DNA from: Planctomycetota bacterium
GTDB lineage: Bacteria; Planctomycetota; Phycisphaerae; FEN-1346
Length of the DNA stretch: 5,428 bases
Direction: 5' to 3'
NCBI GenBank assembly: GCA_026386995.1
Contig: JAPLMO010000444.1
Coordinates: forward strand, 1-5,428
The first letter of the stretch is position 1. Each line of letters starts with the position of its first letter. The position numbers were made by a program, and so were the translations under genes. Shown in pieces: positions 1 through 5,428 of the stretch. Under the pieces are notes generated by a model. That model saw only the letters and a list, made by a program, of their open reading frames with translations. It searched no databases and was not told the origin of the DNA.

Positions 1-24
1 CATCAATCATTCGTCATTGGCCGG

Positions 25-56
25 GCGGCAATACGGAAAGACCTTCTCGTTGCCGC
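25..56 (-). terminator. Weak hairpin directly after rnc, possible transcript end
   Basis: Seen: GCGGCAA (25-31) and TTGCCGC (50-56) are perfect 7-bp arms around an 18-nt loop, and the stem begins at the base next to the rnc TAA stop (57-59). Read on the minus strand, no run of T follows the stem (the next bases are GC-rich CCGGCC), so it is not a standard Rho-independent terminator. It could protect the 3' end of the rnc mRNA or be chance in GC-rich DNA. Nothing else is recognisable in 1-56. Confidence 0.3.
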
Positions 57-845
57 TTAGGAGTCCTTGTGCTCCTGGCCGTCCTCGCGGTCTTCCGCGG
101 CGGCGGGTTCGGGCTCGGCGGCTTCAGCGTCTGCGATGTCGAGCGGGATGGTTTCTGACTCGAGGCGGCCGAGGACGCGCAGGGCCTCCATGGCGGCACG
201 CTGCTCGGCGGCCTTCTTTGAGGGTCCCCAGGCGCTGGGGTACCGGCGTCCGCGGATGGTCACGGCGATCTCGAACGCCTTGGCGTGGTCGGGGCCTTTT
301 TCGTCGAGGACCTCGTAGTTGGGCGATGCTCCCAGGTCGCGCTGGGCGTGCTGCTGAAGCAGGGACTTGTAGTTGCGGCTGTGCTCGCCGGCCAGGACGC
401 GGTCGATCTCTTCGCTCATGTGGGCCAGGATGAACTTCCGGGCCGGTTCCAGGCCGCCGTCCATGTAGGCGGCCCCGATGATCGCCTCCAGCGCGCAGGC
501 GGCCAGACTGGCCGGCAGGTTCTCCGACTCCGTGATCCCCTTGCCGAGGCTGAGGTGCCGCACCAGGTCCAGGCCGTCGGCCACGTGGGCGCACGTTTCG
601 CGGCTGACGACGACGCTCTTGATGCGCGTCATCTCGCCCTCGAGGTCCCGCGGGAAGCGGCTGTAAATCTCCTCGCAGATCACGAGGCCCAGGACGGCGT
701 CGCCGAGGAACTCCAGCCGTTCGTTCGACGCAAGGCGCGTCGTGGCAATACTGGAATGTGTCAGGGCACTGACCAGGAGGTCGAGGTCTTTGAAACGATA
801 GTCAAGAATTGCTTGGACGGCTTCGAGCGCGCCGGAGTCAGTCAA
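57..845 (-). CDS. rnc: Ribonuclease III (RNase III)
   Basis: Cytoplasmic Mg-dependent endonuclease that cuts double-stranded RNA, normally processing the rRNA precursor and some mRNAs as a homodimer. The protein is 262 aa; most bacterial RNase IIIs are about 220-250 aa. Residues 1-150 form the nuclease domain, with the signature NERLEFLGDAVL at 41-52 (E42, E45 and D49 match E. coli E38, E41 and D45), E69 matching E65, and E120 matching the catalytic E117. Residues 158-226 form the dsRNA-binding domain, with GPDHAKAFEI (184-193) and the GPSKKAAEQRAA motif (207-218). Residues 227-262 are an Ala/Glu/Asp-rich tail with no recognised domain. Oddity: C117 sits where E. coli has the metal ligand D114, and I104 where it has E100. 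The start is TTG at 845, preceded at 7 nt by GAGG (853-856); no other start keeps the N-terminal helix. A good promoter lies just upstream, so the gene can be transcribed alone. The neighbour across the promoter is divergent. Confidence 0.95.
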   Translation of the reverse strand: MTDSGALEAVQAILDYRFKDLDLLVSALTHSSIATTRLASNERLEFLGDAVLGLVICEEIYSRFPRDLEGEMTRIKSVVVSRETCAHVADGLDLVRHLSLGKGITESENLPASLAACALEAIIGAAYMDGGLEPARKFILAHMSEEIDRVLAGEHSRNYKSLLQQHAQRDLGASPNYEVLDEKGPDHAKAFEIAVTIRGRRYPSAWGPSKKAAEQRAAMEALRVLGRLESETIPLDIADAEAAEPEPAAAEDREDGQEHKDS

Positions 846-889
846 GGCACTACCTCGCCATTCCTGGATTTACCTGTGACCGGCAACTT

Positions 890-917
890 ATTTTAGGAAC
901 TTCCGATAGGCGGTCAA
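890..917 (-). promoter_or_regulatory. Sigma70-type promoter of rnc
   Basis: Read on the minus strand: TTGACC (-35, 912-917), a 16-nt spacer, then TAAAAT (-10, 890-895). Each box differs from consensus at one position. Transcription would start near 883, leaving a leader of roughly 38 nt before the TTG start of rnc. It is the best promoter match I found among the intergenic regions. I see no long hairpin in that short leader that would resemble the RNase III self-cleavage site known upstream of E. coli rnc. Confidence 0.6.
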
Positions 918-934
918 CCGAAAAGGCTTGACCG
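911..934. promoter_or_regulatory. Palindrome at divergent promoters, possible operator
   Basis: CGGTCAA (911-917) and TTGACCG (928-934) are perfect 7-bp inverted arms separated by 10 nt. Each arm contains a TTGACC box, so the site is also a pair of back-to-back -35 elements. A third TGACCG lies at 877-882, near the expected rnc start point. A regulator bound here could affect both rnc and the divergent membrane-protein gene. It may equally be just two -35 boxes; the sequence alone does not decide. Confidence 0.35.
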
Positions 935-956
935 TCGCTCGCCCGTGGCGCATCCT
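928..956 (+). promoter_or_regulatory. Possible weak promoter for the membrane-protein gene
   Basis: TTGACC (928-933) is followed after 17 nt by CATCCT (951-956), which matches the -10 consensus at only three of six positions. The -35 is good and the -10 poor. It is the best candidate in the 145-bp divergent gap for the gene starting at 991, which would then have a leader of under 30 nt. Confidence 0.25.
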
Positions 957-980
957 GAAGATGGAAGGTATTGCCTGGTT

Positions 981-986
981 GGAGGG
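981..986 (+). promoter_or_regulatory. Ribosome binding site fixing the start at 991
   Basis: GGAGGG lies 4 nt before ATG 991. The earlier in-frame candidates are worse: TTG 928 is part of a -35-like box, and ATG 961 is preceded only by GAAG with no spacing. This places the N-terminus just before a short basic stretch and a membrane helix. Confidence 0.75.
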
Positions 987-990
987 ACCC

Positions 991-1782
991 ATGCGGTTCT
1001 ACGGAGATTCCGTCGAGGTCGAGAAGCCCCGCAGCCACCGCCGCCGGTGGTTCCTGGGCGGCCTCTTGGCGGCGATAGTGCTCGTGCCGGTTGTCGGCAT
1101 CGTACTCGTGAAGTGGACGCCCGACTTTTACAGGCGGACGGCCGGAATCGTCGCCACCGATGCCAACCGGGCCCGATTTACCGAGGCTGTTATCAACCAG
1201 ATCGGCAATGTTCTGCTCGATAAGAGCGGCAAGACGGCCTTGGACCTCACGGTCACCGAGGAGATGATCAACATCGGCATCGCCGGGTTCGTTCAGGACC
1301 AGCAAAAGGAGGGCAAGTCGGTTTCGCCCGCCATCCAGGCGCTGAGGGTCTGTTTCGAGCCCGATACCGTCATCGTGGCCTCGATCGTCGGAAGCGGCGC
1401 CACCAGCGTCGTTGCCGCGCAGCACCTGGGCGTCGAGGTGCAGCAGGACGGCACGATGATCGTCAAACCCTCCGGCGCCAGCGCCGGCGTCCTGCCTGTG
1501 CCCGACACTCTCGTGGTCGAGGCGCGGCGTGCGCTGGCTTCGCGTCTGACGGCGAAGAAGACGCCGGACGAGGAGGAAGGGGCCGTCAACTTCGCCCAGT
1601 GCTCGATGGACGCCCTGGAAGGCAAGCCGGTCACTCTCGGCTCGGGCCGCAGGTTCATCGCCGTGGACAAGATCAAGATCGAGAAGGGCTTGATGCGCAT
1701 CTGGGGCCACGTGGCCGAGAAACCCAAGGGCGGCCTGCCCCCCGTGCCCGCCCCGGCTGCAACGGACAAACCCGCCCCGTAG
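991..1782 (+). CDS. Membrane-anchored protein of unknown function
   Basis: Not a family I can name with certainty. The protein is 263 aa from ATG 991. Residues 1-20 are polar with SHRRR at 15-19; residues 21-40 are one hydrophobic helix (FLGGLLAAIV then LVPVVGIVLV). The basic residues before the helix predict N-terminus inside, with the rest exported. Residues 45-245 form a single soluble domain; the last 20 or so residues are Pro/Ala-rich. The segment TVTEEMINIGIAGF (87-100), later beta-like strands with Val/Ile alternation (118-134, 146-159), GVLPVP (166-171) and a final strand (225-240) loosely recall the YpmS (DUF2140) and LmeA (DUF2993) type of anchored lipid-binding-like domains. This is inference from pattern only. 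Cysteines are C121 and C204. It is divergent from rnc and convergent with the carboxypeptidase. A second TAG (1783-1785) directly follows the TAG stop, at the edge of a repeat. Confidence 0.8.
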   Translation: MRFYGDSVEVEKPRSHRRRWFLGGLLAAIVLVPVVGIVLVKWTPDFYRRTAGIVATDANRARFTEAVINQIGNVLLDKSGKTALDLTVTEEMINIGIAGFVQDQQKEGKSVSPAIQALRVCFEPDTVIVASIVGSGATSVVAAQHLGVEVQQDGTMIVKPSGASAGVLPVPDTLVVEARRALASRLTAKKTPDEEEGAVNFAQCSMDALEGKPVTLGSGRRFIAVDKIKIEKGLMRIWGHVAEKPKGGLPPVPAPAATDKPAP

Positions 1783-1907
1783 TAGTCCGTCAACTTTGAT
1801 TGTGCGGGTGCCACGGCTGCGCGGTTTGCAGCCGTGCTTGCCTGTCCACGACCACGGCTGCACAAGGCGCAGCCGTGGCACCCGGAGATTCAATTGTGAC
1901 GGACTAC
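1782..1907. repeat. Nested inverted-repeat element, two hairpins (MITE/REP-like)
   Basis: The outer arms are 1782-1822 and 1867-1907: an 11-bp perfect end (GTAGTCCGTCA), then 12 positions with 6 mismatches, then 18 perfect bp (CGGGTGCCACGGCTGCGC). Inside are two separate hairpins: CACGGCTGC (1812-1820) with GCAGCCGTG (1828-1836), 7-nt loop; and CCACGGCTGC (1852-1861) with GCAGCCGTGG (1869-1878), 7-nt loop; the linker is 1837-1851. Either the long outer pairing or the two inner hairpins can form, not both. It fills the gap between two convergent genes and touches both stops. No stem is followed by a T run, so it is not a classical terminator. There is no coding capacity. TA at each end (1783-1784, 1905-1906) would fit a TA target duplication as in IS630-type MITEs; GTAG at each end recalls the tetranucleotide next to REP hairpins. 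Both origins are inference. Confidence 0.85.
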
Positions 1908-3121
1908 CAGTCGGGCTTGTTTCTCAGGTACCGTTCGGCGGCCAGGCCGAGTTGCCGGCCGACCTGCCGGTAGCCGTCCTGCGTGCCGGCCAGGGAATTC
2001 CATGCGGCCTCGAAGGTGACGGCGACGGTCTCCGTGGAGTTGCGGTTGACCCAATTCTTGGCGATCTCGCGCCAGTGGTCCTTGTCGTAAGTCGGCCCGC
2101 TTTCCCTGATGATGCCGCTGAAGGGCGGGGGGCCCCGGACCTCGGCCGAAGCCGCCCGCAGGAATGCATCAAGGTTGGCGATCTGGACGGGCGACAACGT
2201 GTCGCGCGGCCCGGTGTAGAAGTATGAGTCGTGTTCGTTGGGGCCCGGGTTATGCAGGTCGAGGAACAGTGCGAAGCGGCAGGCGCCGACCATCTCCTTG
2301 ATGCCGCGCTGGGCTGCATGGACGCTGCGCCAGTGGGGCGAATCGTCCCAGTCGCGGTTGTGGTCGCGCGGCAGTTCGTTCTTGCCGCCCGCGCCGCGAA
2401 CGACGTTGTCGACGTCCATGATCGGAACGATGGTCCATGCGGTCTTCTTGCGGAGGGCCGCAGCCCGCGGGTCGTCCGAGACGAGCCACTCCACAAGGCC
2501 CTGGGCGATCCAACTGCCGCCCGCTTCCCAGGCGTGCTGGCGGCCCTGGACCCAGATGGCCGGCGGCCTGGCTGGGCCGCCGTCGGGCGGAGAGATCCGC
2601 AGTGCCGGCACGGGCCGATCCTCCAGTGTGCGGCAAAGTTCGAAGCCTTTGGCCTGCGGGCAGGCCTTCTCGGCCCGCGCGATGAGGTCGGCGGCGTTGC
2701 GCGGCAAGTAGGGCGGCCCCCAGGCAACCCAGACCTCGCGGCCCTCCACCTTATGGTGGTACGTCACGCTGCCCCTGATCCGCGAACCCGGGGCGGTTTG
2801 GGTCCAGCGCCGGTCGTCCGTGCTGACGGCGGCGCGATCGGGCAGGCCGAACGGCTCGCACATCACCTCCACGCCGATCACTTCGCCGGGCTGGATGCCC
2901 GTGATCTTGAAGTACCACCACACGCGCCAGCCGCGATCGGGATGGTCGGCGGGCTTGATGCGAATCAGGCGCCTGGCCTGGTCGATGGCGACGACCTCGG
3001 CCGAGCCGCCGGGGAAGTCCGTGAGGACCGCCAGCAGAGGCTTGGCGGAGGGGGTGTTCTCGGCGGCGGCGGACGCTGTGGCGGCGAGGGCTACAAGTAG
3101 CACGCTTGCGATTCGGCGCAC
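1904..3121 (-). CDS. Exported M14 zinc carboxypeptidase, cytosolic-carboxypeptidase-like
   Basis: Metallopeptidase expected to remove C-terminal amino acids; substrate unknown. The protein is 405 aa from GTG 3121. Residues 1-20 (MRRIASVLLV, then Ala-rich) look like a Sec signal peptide, with AxA cleavage before ENTPS. Residues 25-140 are a beta-rich N-domain with WRVWWYFKITGIQPGE (65-80), like the domain in front of cytosolic carboxypeptidases (CCP/AGBL). GPPYLPRNAADL (135-146) corresponds to the PYTYTDL region of that group. Catalytic domain: zinc ligands H196 and E199 in GRQHAWEAGG; HNRDW with N255-R256 for substrate binding; third zinc ligand H290 in FLDLHNPG; general base E371 in VTFEAAWNS. 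All catalytic positions are present, so it should be active. It lies 143 bp after gyrA with a two-hairpin repeat between, and no clear promoter of its own is visible, so readthrough from gyrA is possible. Its TAG stop (1904-1906) is inside the downstream repeat. The general family is firm, the subgroup fairly so. Confidence 0.9.
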   Translation of the reverse strand: MRRIASVLLVALAATASAAAENTPSAKPLLAVLTDFPGGSAEVVAIDQARRLIRIKPADHPDRGWRVWWYFKITGIQPGEVIGVEVMCEPFGLPDRAAVSTDDRRWTQTAPGSRIRGSVTYHHKVEGREVWVAWGPPYLPRNAADLIARAEKACPQAKGFELCRTLEDRPVPALRISPPDGGPARPPAIWVQGRQHAWEAGGSWIAQGLVEWLVSDDPRAAALRKKTAWTIVPIMDVDNVVRGAGGKNELPRDHNRDWDDSPHWRSVHAAQRGIKEMVGACRFALFLDLHNPGPNEHDSYFYTGPRDTLSPVQIANLDAFLRAASAEVRGPPPFSGIIRESGPTYDKDHWREIAKNWVNRNSTETVAVTFEAAWNSLAGTQDGYRQVGRQLGLAAERYLRNKPDW

Positions 3122-3127
3122 TTGCAA

Positions 3128-3133
3128 CCCCCT
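3128..3133 (-). promoter_or_regulatory. Ribosome binding site fixing the peptidase start at GTG 3121
   Basis: On the minus strand AGGGGG lies 6 nt before GTG 3121. The longer in-frame start, GTG 3145, is preceded only by GGTGGG and would put eight extra residues (MGPLRGLQ) before a signal peptide that otherwise begins neatly with MRR. The shorter start is preferred. Confidence 0.7.
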
Positions 3134-3152
3134 CAAGGGACCCACCCCACCG

Positions 3153-3245
3153 AGGGTGGCATGCCCACGCCGCTGTATGCGTGGGCATGTTTCTTGTCCG
3201 CTCGCGGCACATGCCCAGCAAACAGCGTGCTGGGCATGCCACCCT
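3153..3245. repeat. Second two-hairpin palindromic element
   Basis: Perfect 15-bp outer arms AGGGTGGCATGCCCA (3153-3167) and its complement (3231-3245). Hairpin A: CATGCCCACGC (3160-3170) with GCGTGGGCATG (3179-3189), 8-nt loop. Hairpin B: CATGCCCAGCA (3210-3220) with TGCTGGGCATG (3228-3238), 7-nt loop. The linker is 3190-3209. It sits between gyrA (stop 3265) and the peptidase start (3121), where it would be part of any joint transcript. On the minus strand no T run follows either stem; on the plus strand hairpin A is followed by TTTCTTGT, which looks terminator-like but faces into gyrA antisense. There is no coding capacity and no obvious target duplication. Confidence 0.8.
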
Positions 3246-3264
3246 GCATTGGCTGAGCGTGCGG

Positions 3265-5428
3265 CTACTCGCCCCCGTTTTCGCCCTCTTCGCCGTCCTG
3301 TTCGGCGGCGACGCGGGCCATGGCCACCAGTTTGTCGTCGTCGTTGAGGCGGATGATCCGCACGCCCTGGGTCGCGCGGCCGATGGGGCGGATGCTCTTG
3401 GAATCGATGCCGATCCGCATCATCTGCCCCGCCTGCGTCACGAGCATCAGTTCATCGCCGTCGCGGACGGTCATCATGCCGACGACCTTGCCGTTGCGGT
3501 CGGAGGTGCGGATATTGATGAGGCCGATGCCGCCGCGGCTCTGCGTCCGGTACTCGGAGAACTCCGTACGCTTACCGTGGCCGTTCTCGCAGACCGTCAG
3601 GAGCGTGGCGGTGGTGTCGACGAGCGCTGTGCCGACGACGGCATCGCCCTTTCGCAAGGATATGCCGCGCACGCCCGTGGCGCCGCGCCCCATGCTACGG
3701 ACGTCGGTTTCCTTGAATCGGATGGCCATGCCGTCGCGGGTTCCCAGAACGATCTCGTCGTTGCCGCTGGAGATGAGGACGTCGATGAGATTGTCACCCT
3801 TGTCGAGGTGGATGGCGATGATGCCGCCGCGCTTCGGGTGGCTGAAGGCCGTCAGTGCGGTCTTCTTGATGGTGCCCTGGGCGGTGGCGAAGACGAGTTG
3901 GCGTTTTTCGTCGAACTCGCGGACGGGGATGAAGTTGGCGACGGTCTCGCCGCTGCGCAGCGAGAGGAGGTTGACCATCGCCCGCCCCTTCGACTGGCGC
4001 GACATCTGTGGAATATCGTAGACTTTCTGCCAGTAGCACTGGCCCATGGTGGTGAAGAACAGGATGTAGTCGTGCGTCGAGGCGGTGAACATGTTGCGGA
4101 TGAAGTCGCCTTCCTTGGCGGTCGACCCGATGACGCCCTTGCCGCCACGGCCCTGGCGCCGGTAACTGGTCAGGGGCATCCGCTTGATGTACCCCTCGTG
4201 GCTGATCGTGACGACGCAGGACTCCTCGGCGATGAGGTCTTCGATGTCGAAGTCCTGGTCCTCGTCGTTGACGATCTCGGTGCGCCGCGGATCGGCGAAC
4301 TTCTCGATCAGGTCGTGGAGGTCTTCGGCGATGACGTCGAGCACGAGGCGCTCGTTATTCAGGATCGCCTCGTACTCCAGGATCTCCTGCTTGACCTGAA
4401 CCCATTCGTCGCGGAGTTTCTCGACCTCCAGGCCCGTCAGTTGCGACAGGCGCATCGCCAGGATGGCGTCGGCCTGAAGCCCCGAGAAGTACAGTGGCTC
4501 CTTCGTGGCCGCGGCGAGTAACTGGTTGGCCTCGTTGGCCTTCTTGCCCGAGAGGCTTGAGAGGCGGAAGGGCCACGCCTTGGCCATCAATTGCTGCTTG
4601 GCGGTCGGCACGTCGGGGCTTTTCTTGATGATCGCGATGATCTCGTCGATGTTGGCAACGCAGTAGAGCAGGCCAAAGAGGATGTGCTCGCGTGCCCGGG
4701 CCTTCTTCAGCAGGTGCAGCGTCCGACGCCGGATGACCTCGATGCGGTGGTTCTTGTACGCGACCATCATTTCCTTCAGATTCATCGTCCTCGGGCGGCC
4801 CTTGTCGAGGGAGATGTTGATGATCGAGAACGTGTCCTGAAGCGGCGTGTGGTGATAGAGTTGGTTGAGGACGAAGGCCGAGTCGGCGTCGCGCTTCAGT
4901 TCGATCACGAGGCGCATGCCTTCGCGGTCCGACTCGTCGCGGACGTCGGAGATGCCCTCGATGACGCCGTCCTTGACGCAGTCGGCGATCCGCTCGATGA
5001 TGCGGGTCTTGATCTGGCCGTAGGGGATTTCGGTGATGACGATGTTCGTCCGGCCGCCGCGCACATCCTCGGTGTGGGCGCGGGCGCGGACCTTGATGTT
5101 GCCGCGGCCGGTCATGTATCCGTCGATGATGCCCTTGCGGCCGCGGATGATGCCGCCGGTCGGGAAGTCGGGGCCCTTGACGATCTTCAGGAGGTCCCGG
5201 ACTTCGATGTCGGGCTTCTCGATGATCGCCAGGATGGCCTTGCAGACCTCGCCGATGTTGTGCGGCGGGATGCTCGTGGCCATGCCGACGGCGATGCCGC
5301 TGGACCCGTTGCACAAGAGGTTCGGAAACTTGCCGGGCAGCACTGTCGGCTCTTCGCGCGTGTCGTCATAGTTCGACTGGAAGTCCACGGTATCCATGTC
5401 GAGGTCTTCGATCAACTCCATCGCCAGC
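3265..5428 (-). CDS. gyrA: DNA gyrase subunit A, C-terminal part (5' end outside window)
   Basis: The A subunit of the ATP-dependent type IIA topoisomerase that introduces negative supercoils, acting as A2B2 with GyrB. About 720 residues are present; roughly the first 140, with the resistance-determining region and the catalytic tyrosine, lie beyond the right edge. Counting from Met at 5421: TVDFQSNYDDT (11-21) and PNLLCNGSSGIAVGMATS (33-50) belong to the breakage-reunion core, followed by the tower and the long coiled-coil that carries the C-gate. The GyrA box is QGRGGKG (423-429; 4135-4155), which marks gyrase rather than topoisomerase IV ParC. Downstream is the six-bladed beta-pinwheel that wraps DNA, with blade motifs such as GYIKRMPL, GTIKKTAL, GMAIRFKETDVR, GHGKRTEFSEY and GQMMRIGI. 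It ends in a short acidic tail (DGEEGENGGE); E. coli has a longer one. The second GyrA-box position is Gly rather than the E. coli Arg. The reading frame is intact to the TAG stop. Confidence 0.97.
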   Translation of the reverse strand, partial: LAMELIEDLDMDTVDFQSNYDDTREEPTVLPGKFPNLLCNGSSGIAVGMATSIPPHNIGEVCKAILAIIEKPDIEVRDLLKIVKGPDFPTGGIIRGRKGIIDGYMTGRGNIKVRARAHTEDVRGGRTNIVITEIPYGQIKTRIIERIADCVKDGVIEGISDVRDESDREGMRLVIELKRDADSAFVLNQLYHHTPLQDTFSIINISLDKGRPRTMNLKEMMVAYKNHRIEVIRRRTLHLLKKARAREHILFGLLYCVANIDEIIAIIKKSPDVPTAKQQLMAKAWPFRLSSLSGKKANEANQLLAAATKEPLYFSGLQADAILAMRLSQLTGLEVEKLRDEWVQVKQEILEYEAILNNERLVLDVIAEDLHDLIEKFADPRRTEIVNDEDQDFDIEDLIAEESCVVTISHEGYIKRMPLTSYRRQGRGGKGVIGSTAKEGDFIRNMFTASTHDYILFFTTMGQCYWQKVYDIPQMSRQSKGRAMVNLLSLRSGETVANFIPVREFDEKRQLVFATAQGTIKKTALTAFSHPKRGGIIAIHLDKGDNLIDVLISSGNDEIVLGTRDGMAIRFKETDVRSMGRGATGVRGISLRKGDAVVGTALVDTTATLLTVCENGHGKRTEFSEYRTQSRGGIGLINIRTSDRNGKVVGMMTVRDGDELMLVTQAGQMMRIGIDSKSIRPIGRATQGVRIIRLNDDDKLVAMARVAAEQDGEEGENGGE

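Noticed and set aside
1806..1883. CRISPR-like array from four copies of the CACGGCTGC/GCAGCCGTG motif
   Set aside because: Copies alternate in orientation and form two hairpins; there are no uniform spacers and no cas genes.
1806..1883. Bidirectional Rho-independent terminator between the convergent genes
   Set aside because: The position is right and stems are strong, but neither hairpin is followed by a T run on either strand, so an intrinsic terminator cannot be claimed.
850..1893. Minus-strand open frame (347 codons) opposite the membrane-protein gene
   Set aside because: Its composition is that of an antisense shadow, its beginning lies in the repeat element, and the plus-strand gene has a ribosome site, a membrane helix and a sensible start.
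2231..3100. Plus-strand open frame (289 codons) opposite the carboxypeptidase
   Set aside because: Antisense to a gene with all M14 catalytic motifs in order; no ribosome site or recognisable domain.
3122..3145. GTG 3145 as the start of the carboxypeptidase
   Set aside because: Weak ribosome site, close to the repeat, and it adds eight residues before a well-formed signal peptide; GTG 3121 has AGGGGG at 6 nt.
3106..4521. Long plus-strand open frame (471 codons) opposite gyrA
   Set aside because: It lies antisense to an intact, clearly recognisable gyrA, is rich in the Asp/His/Ala/Val/Gly mix typical of reverse-frame readings of GC-rich genes, and starts inside the peptidase leader.
3265..5428. 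ParC (topoisomerase IV) instead of GyrA
   Set aside because: The GyrA box QGRGGKG and a full six-blade C-terminal domain with no break are present.

Overview
The window is a visibly GC-rich bacterial chromosomal segment with four protein genes in the order rnc (minus), a membrane-anchored unknown (plus), an M14-type carboxypeptidase (minus) and the 3' part of gyrA (minus, running off the right edge). Three of the four genes start with TTG, GTG or, for gyrA, outside the window; only the unknown has an ATG. The sequence style (GC-rich, the GyrA wording around the NGSSGIAVGMATSIPPHN stretch, an exported carboxypeptidase of the cytosolic-carboxypeptidase type, a single-gene rnc with no acpP/fabF in front) suggests Planctomycetota, perhaps Phycisphaerae-like. 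That assignment is inference from memory, not a search result.

Layout. 1-56: short tail after rnc with one weak hairpin. 57-845: RNase III with its dsRNA-binding domain and an acidic tail; one expected active-site aspartate appears to be a cysteine. 846-990: divergent control region with a good sigma70-type promoter for rnc and a 7-bp palindrome between back-to-back TTGACC boxes. 991-1782: a 263-aa protein with one N-terminal membrane helix and an exported domain. 1782-1907: a nested inverted repeat that fills the whole gap between two convergent genes and carries the stop codon of one of them. 1904-3121: exported zinc carboxypeptidase. 3153-3245: a second two-hairpin repeat between the peptidase and gyrA. 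3265-5428: DNA gyrase subunit A, missing about the first 140 residues including the catalytic tyrosine.

The genes do not form one pathway: gyrA and rnc are housekeeping genes, and the two between them are exported proteins of uncertain role. The most unusual content is not in the genes. The two intergenic repeats differ in stem sequence but share one plan: GGGTG, hairpin, short linker, hairpin, CACCC. They look like two members of a mobile, non-autonomous palindromic repeat family (REP/MITE-like). No transposase, CRISPR array, tRNA or rRNA is visible.
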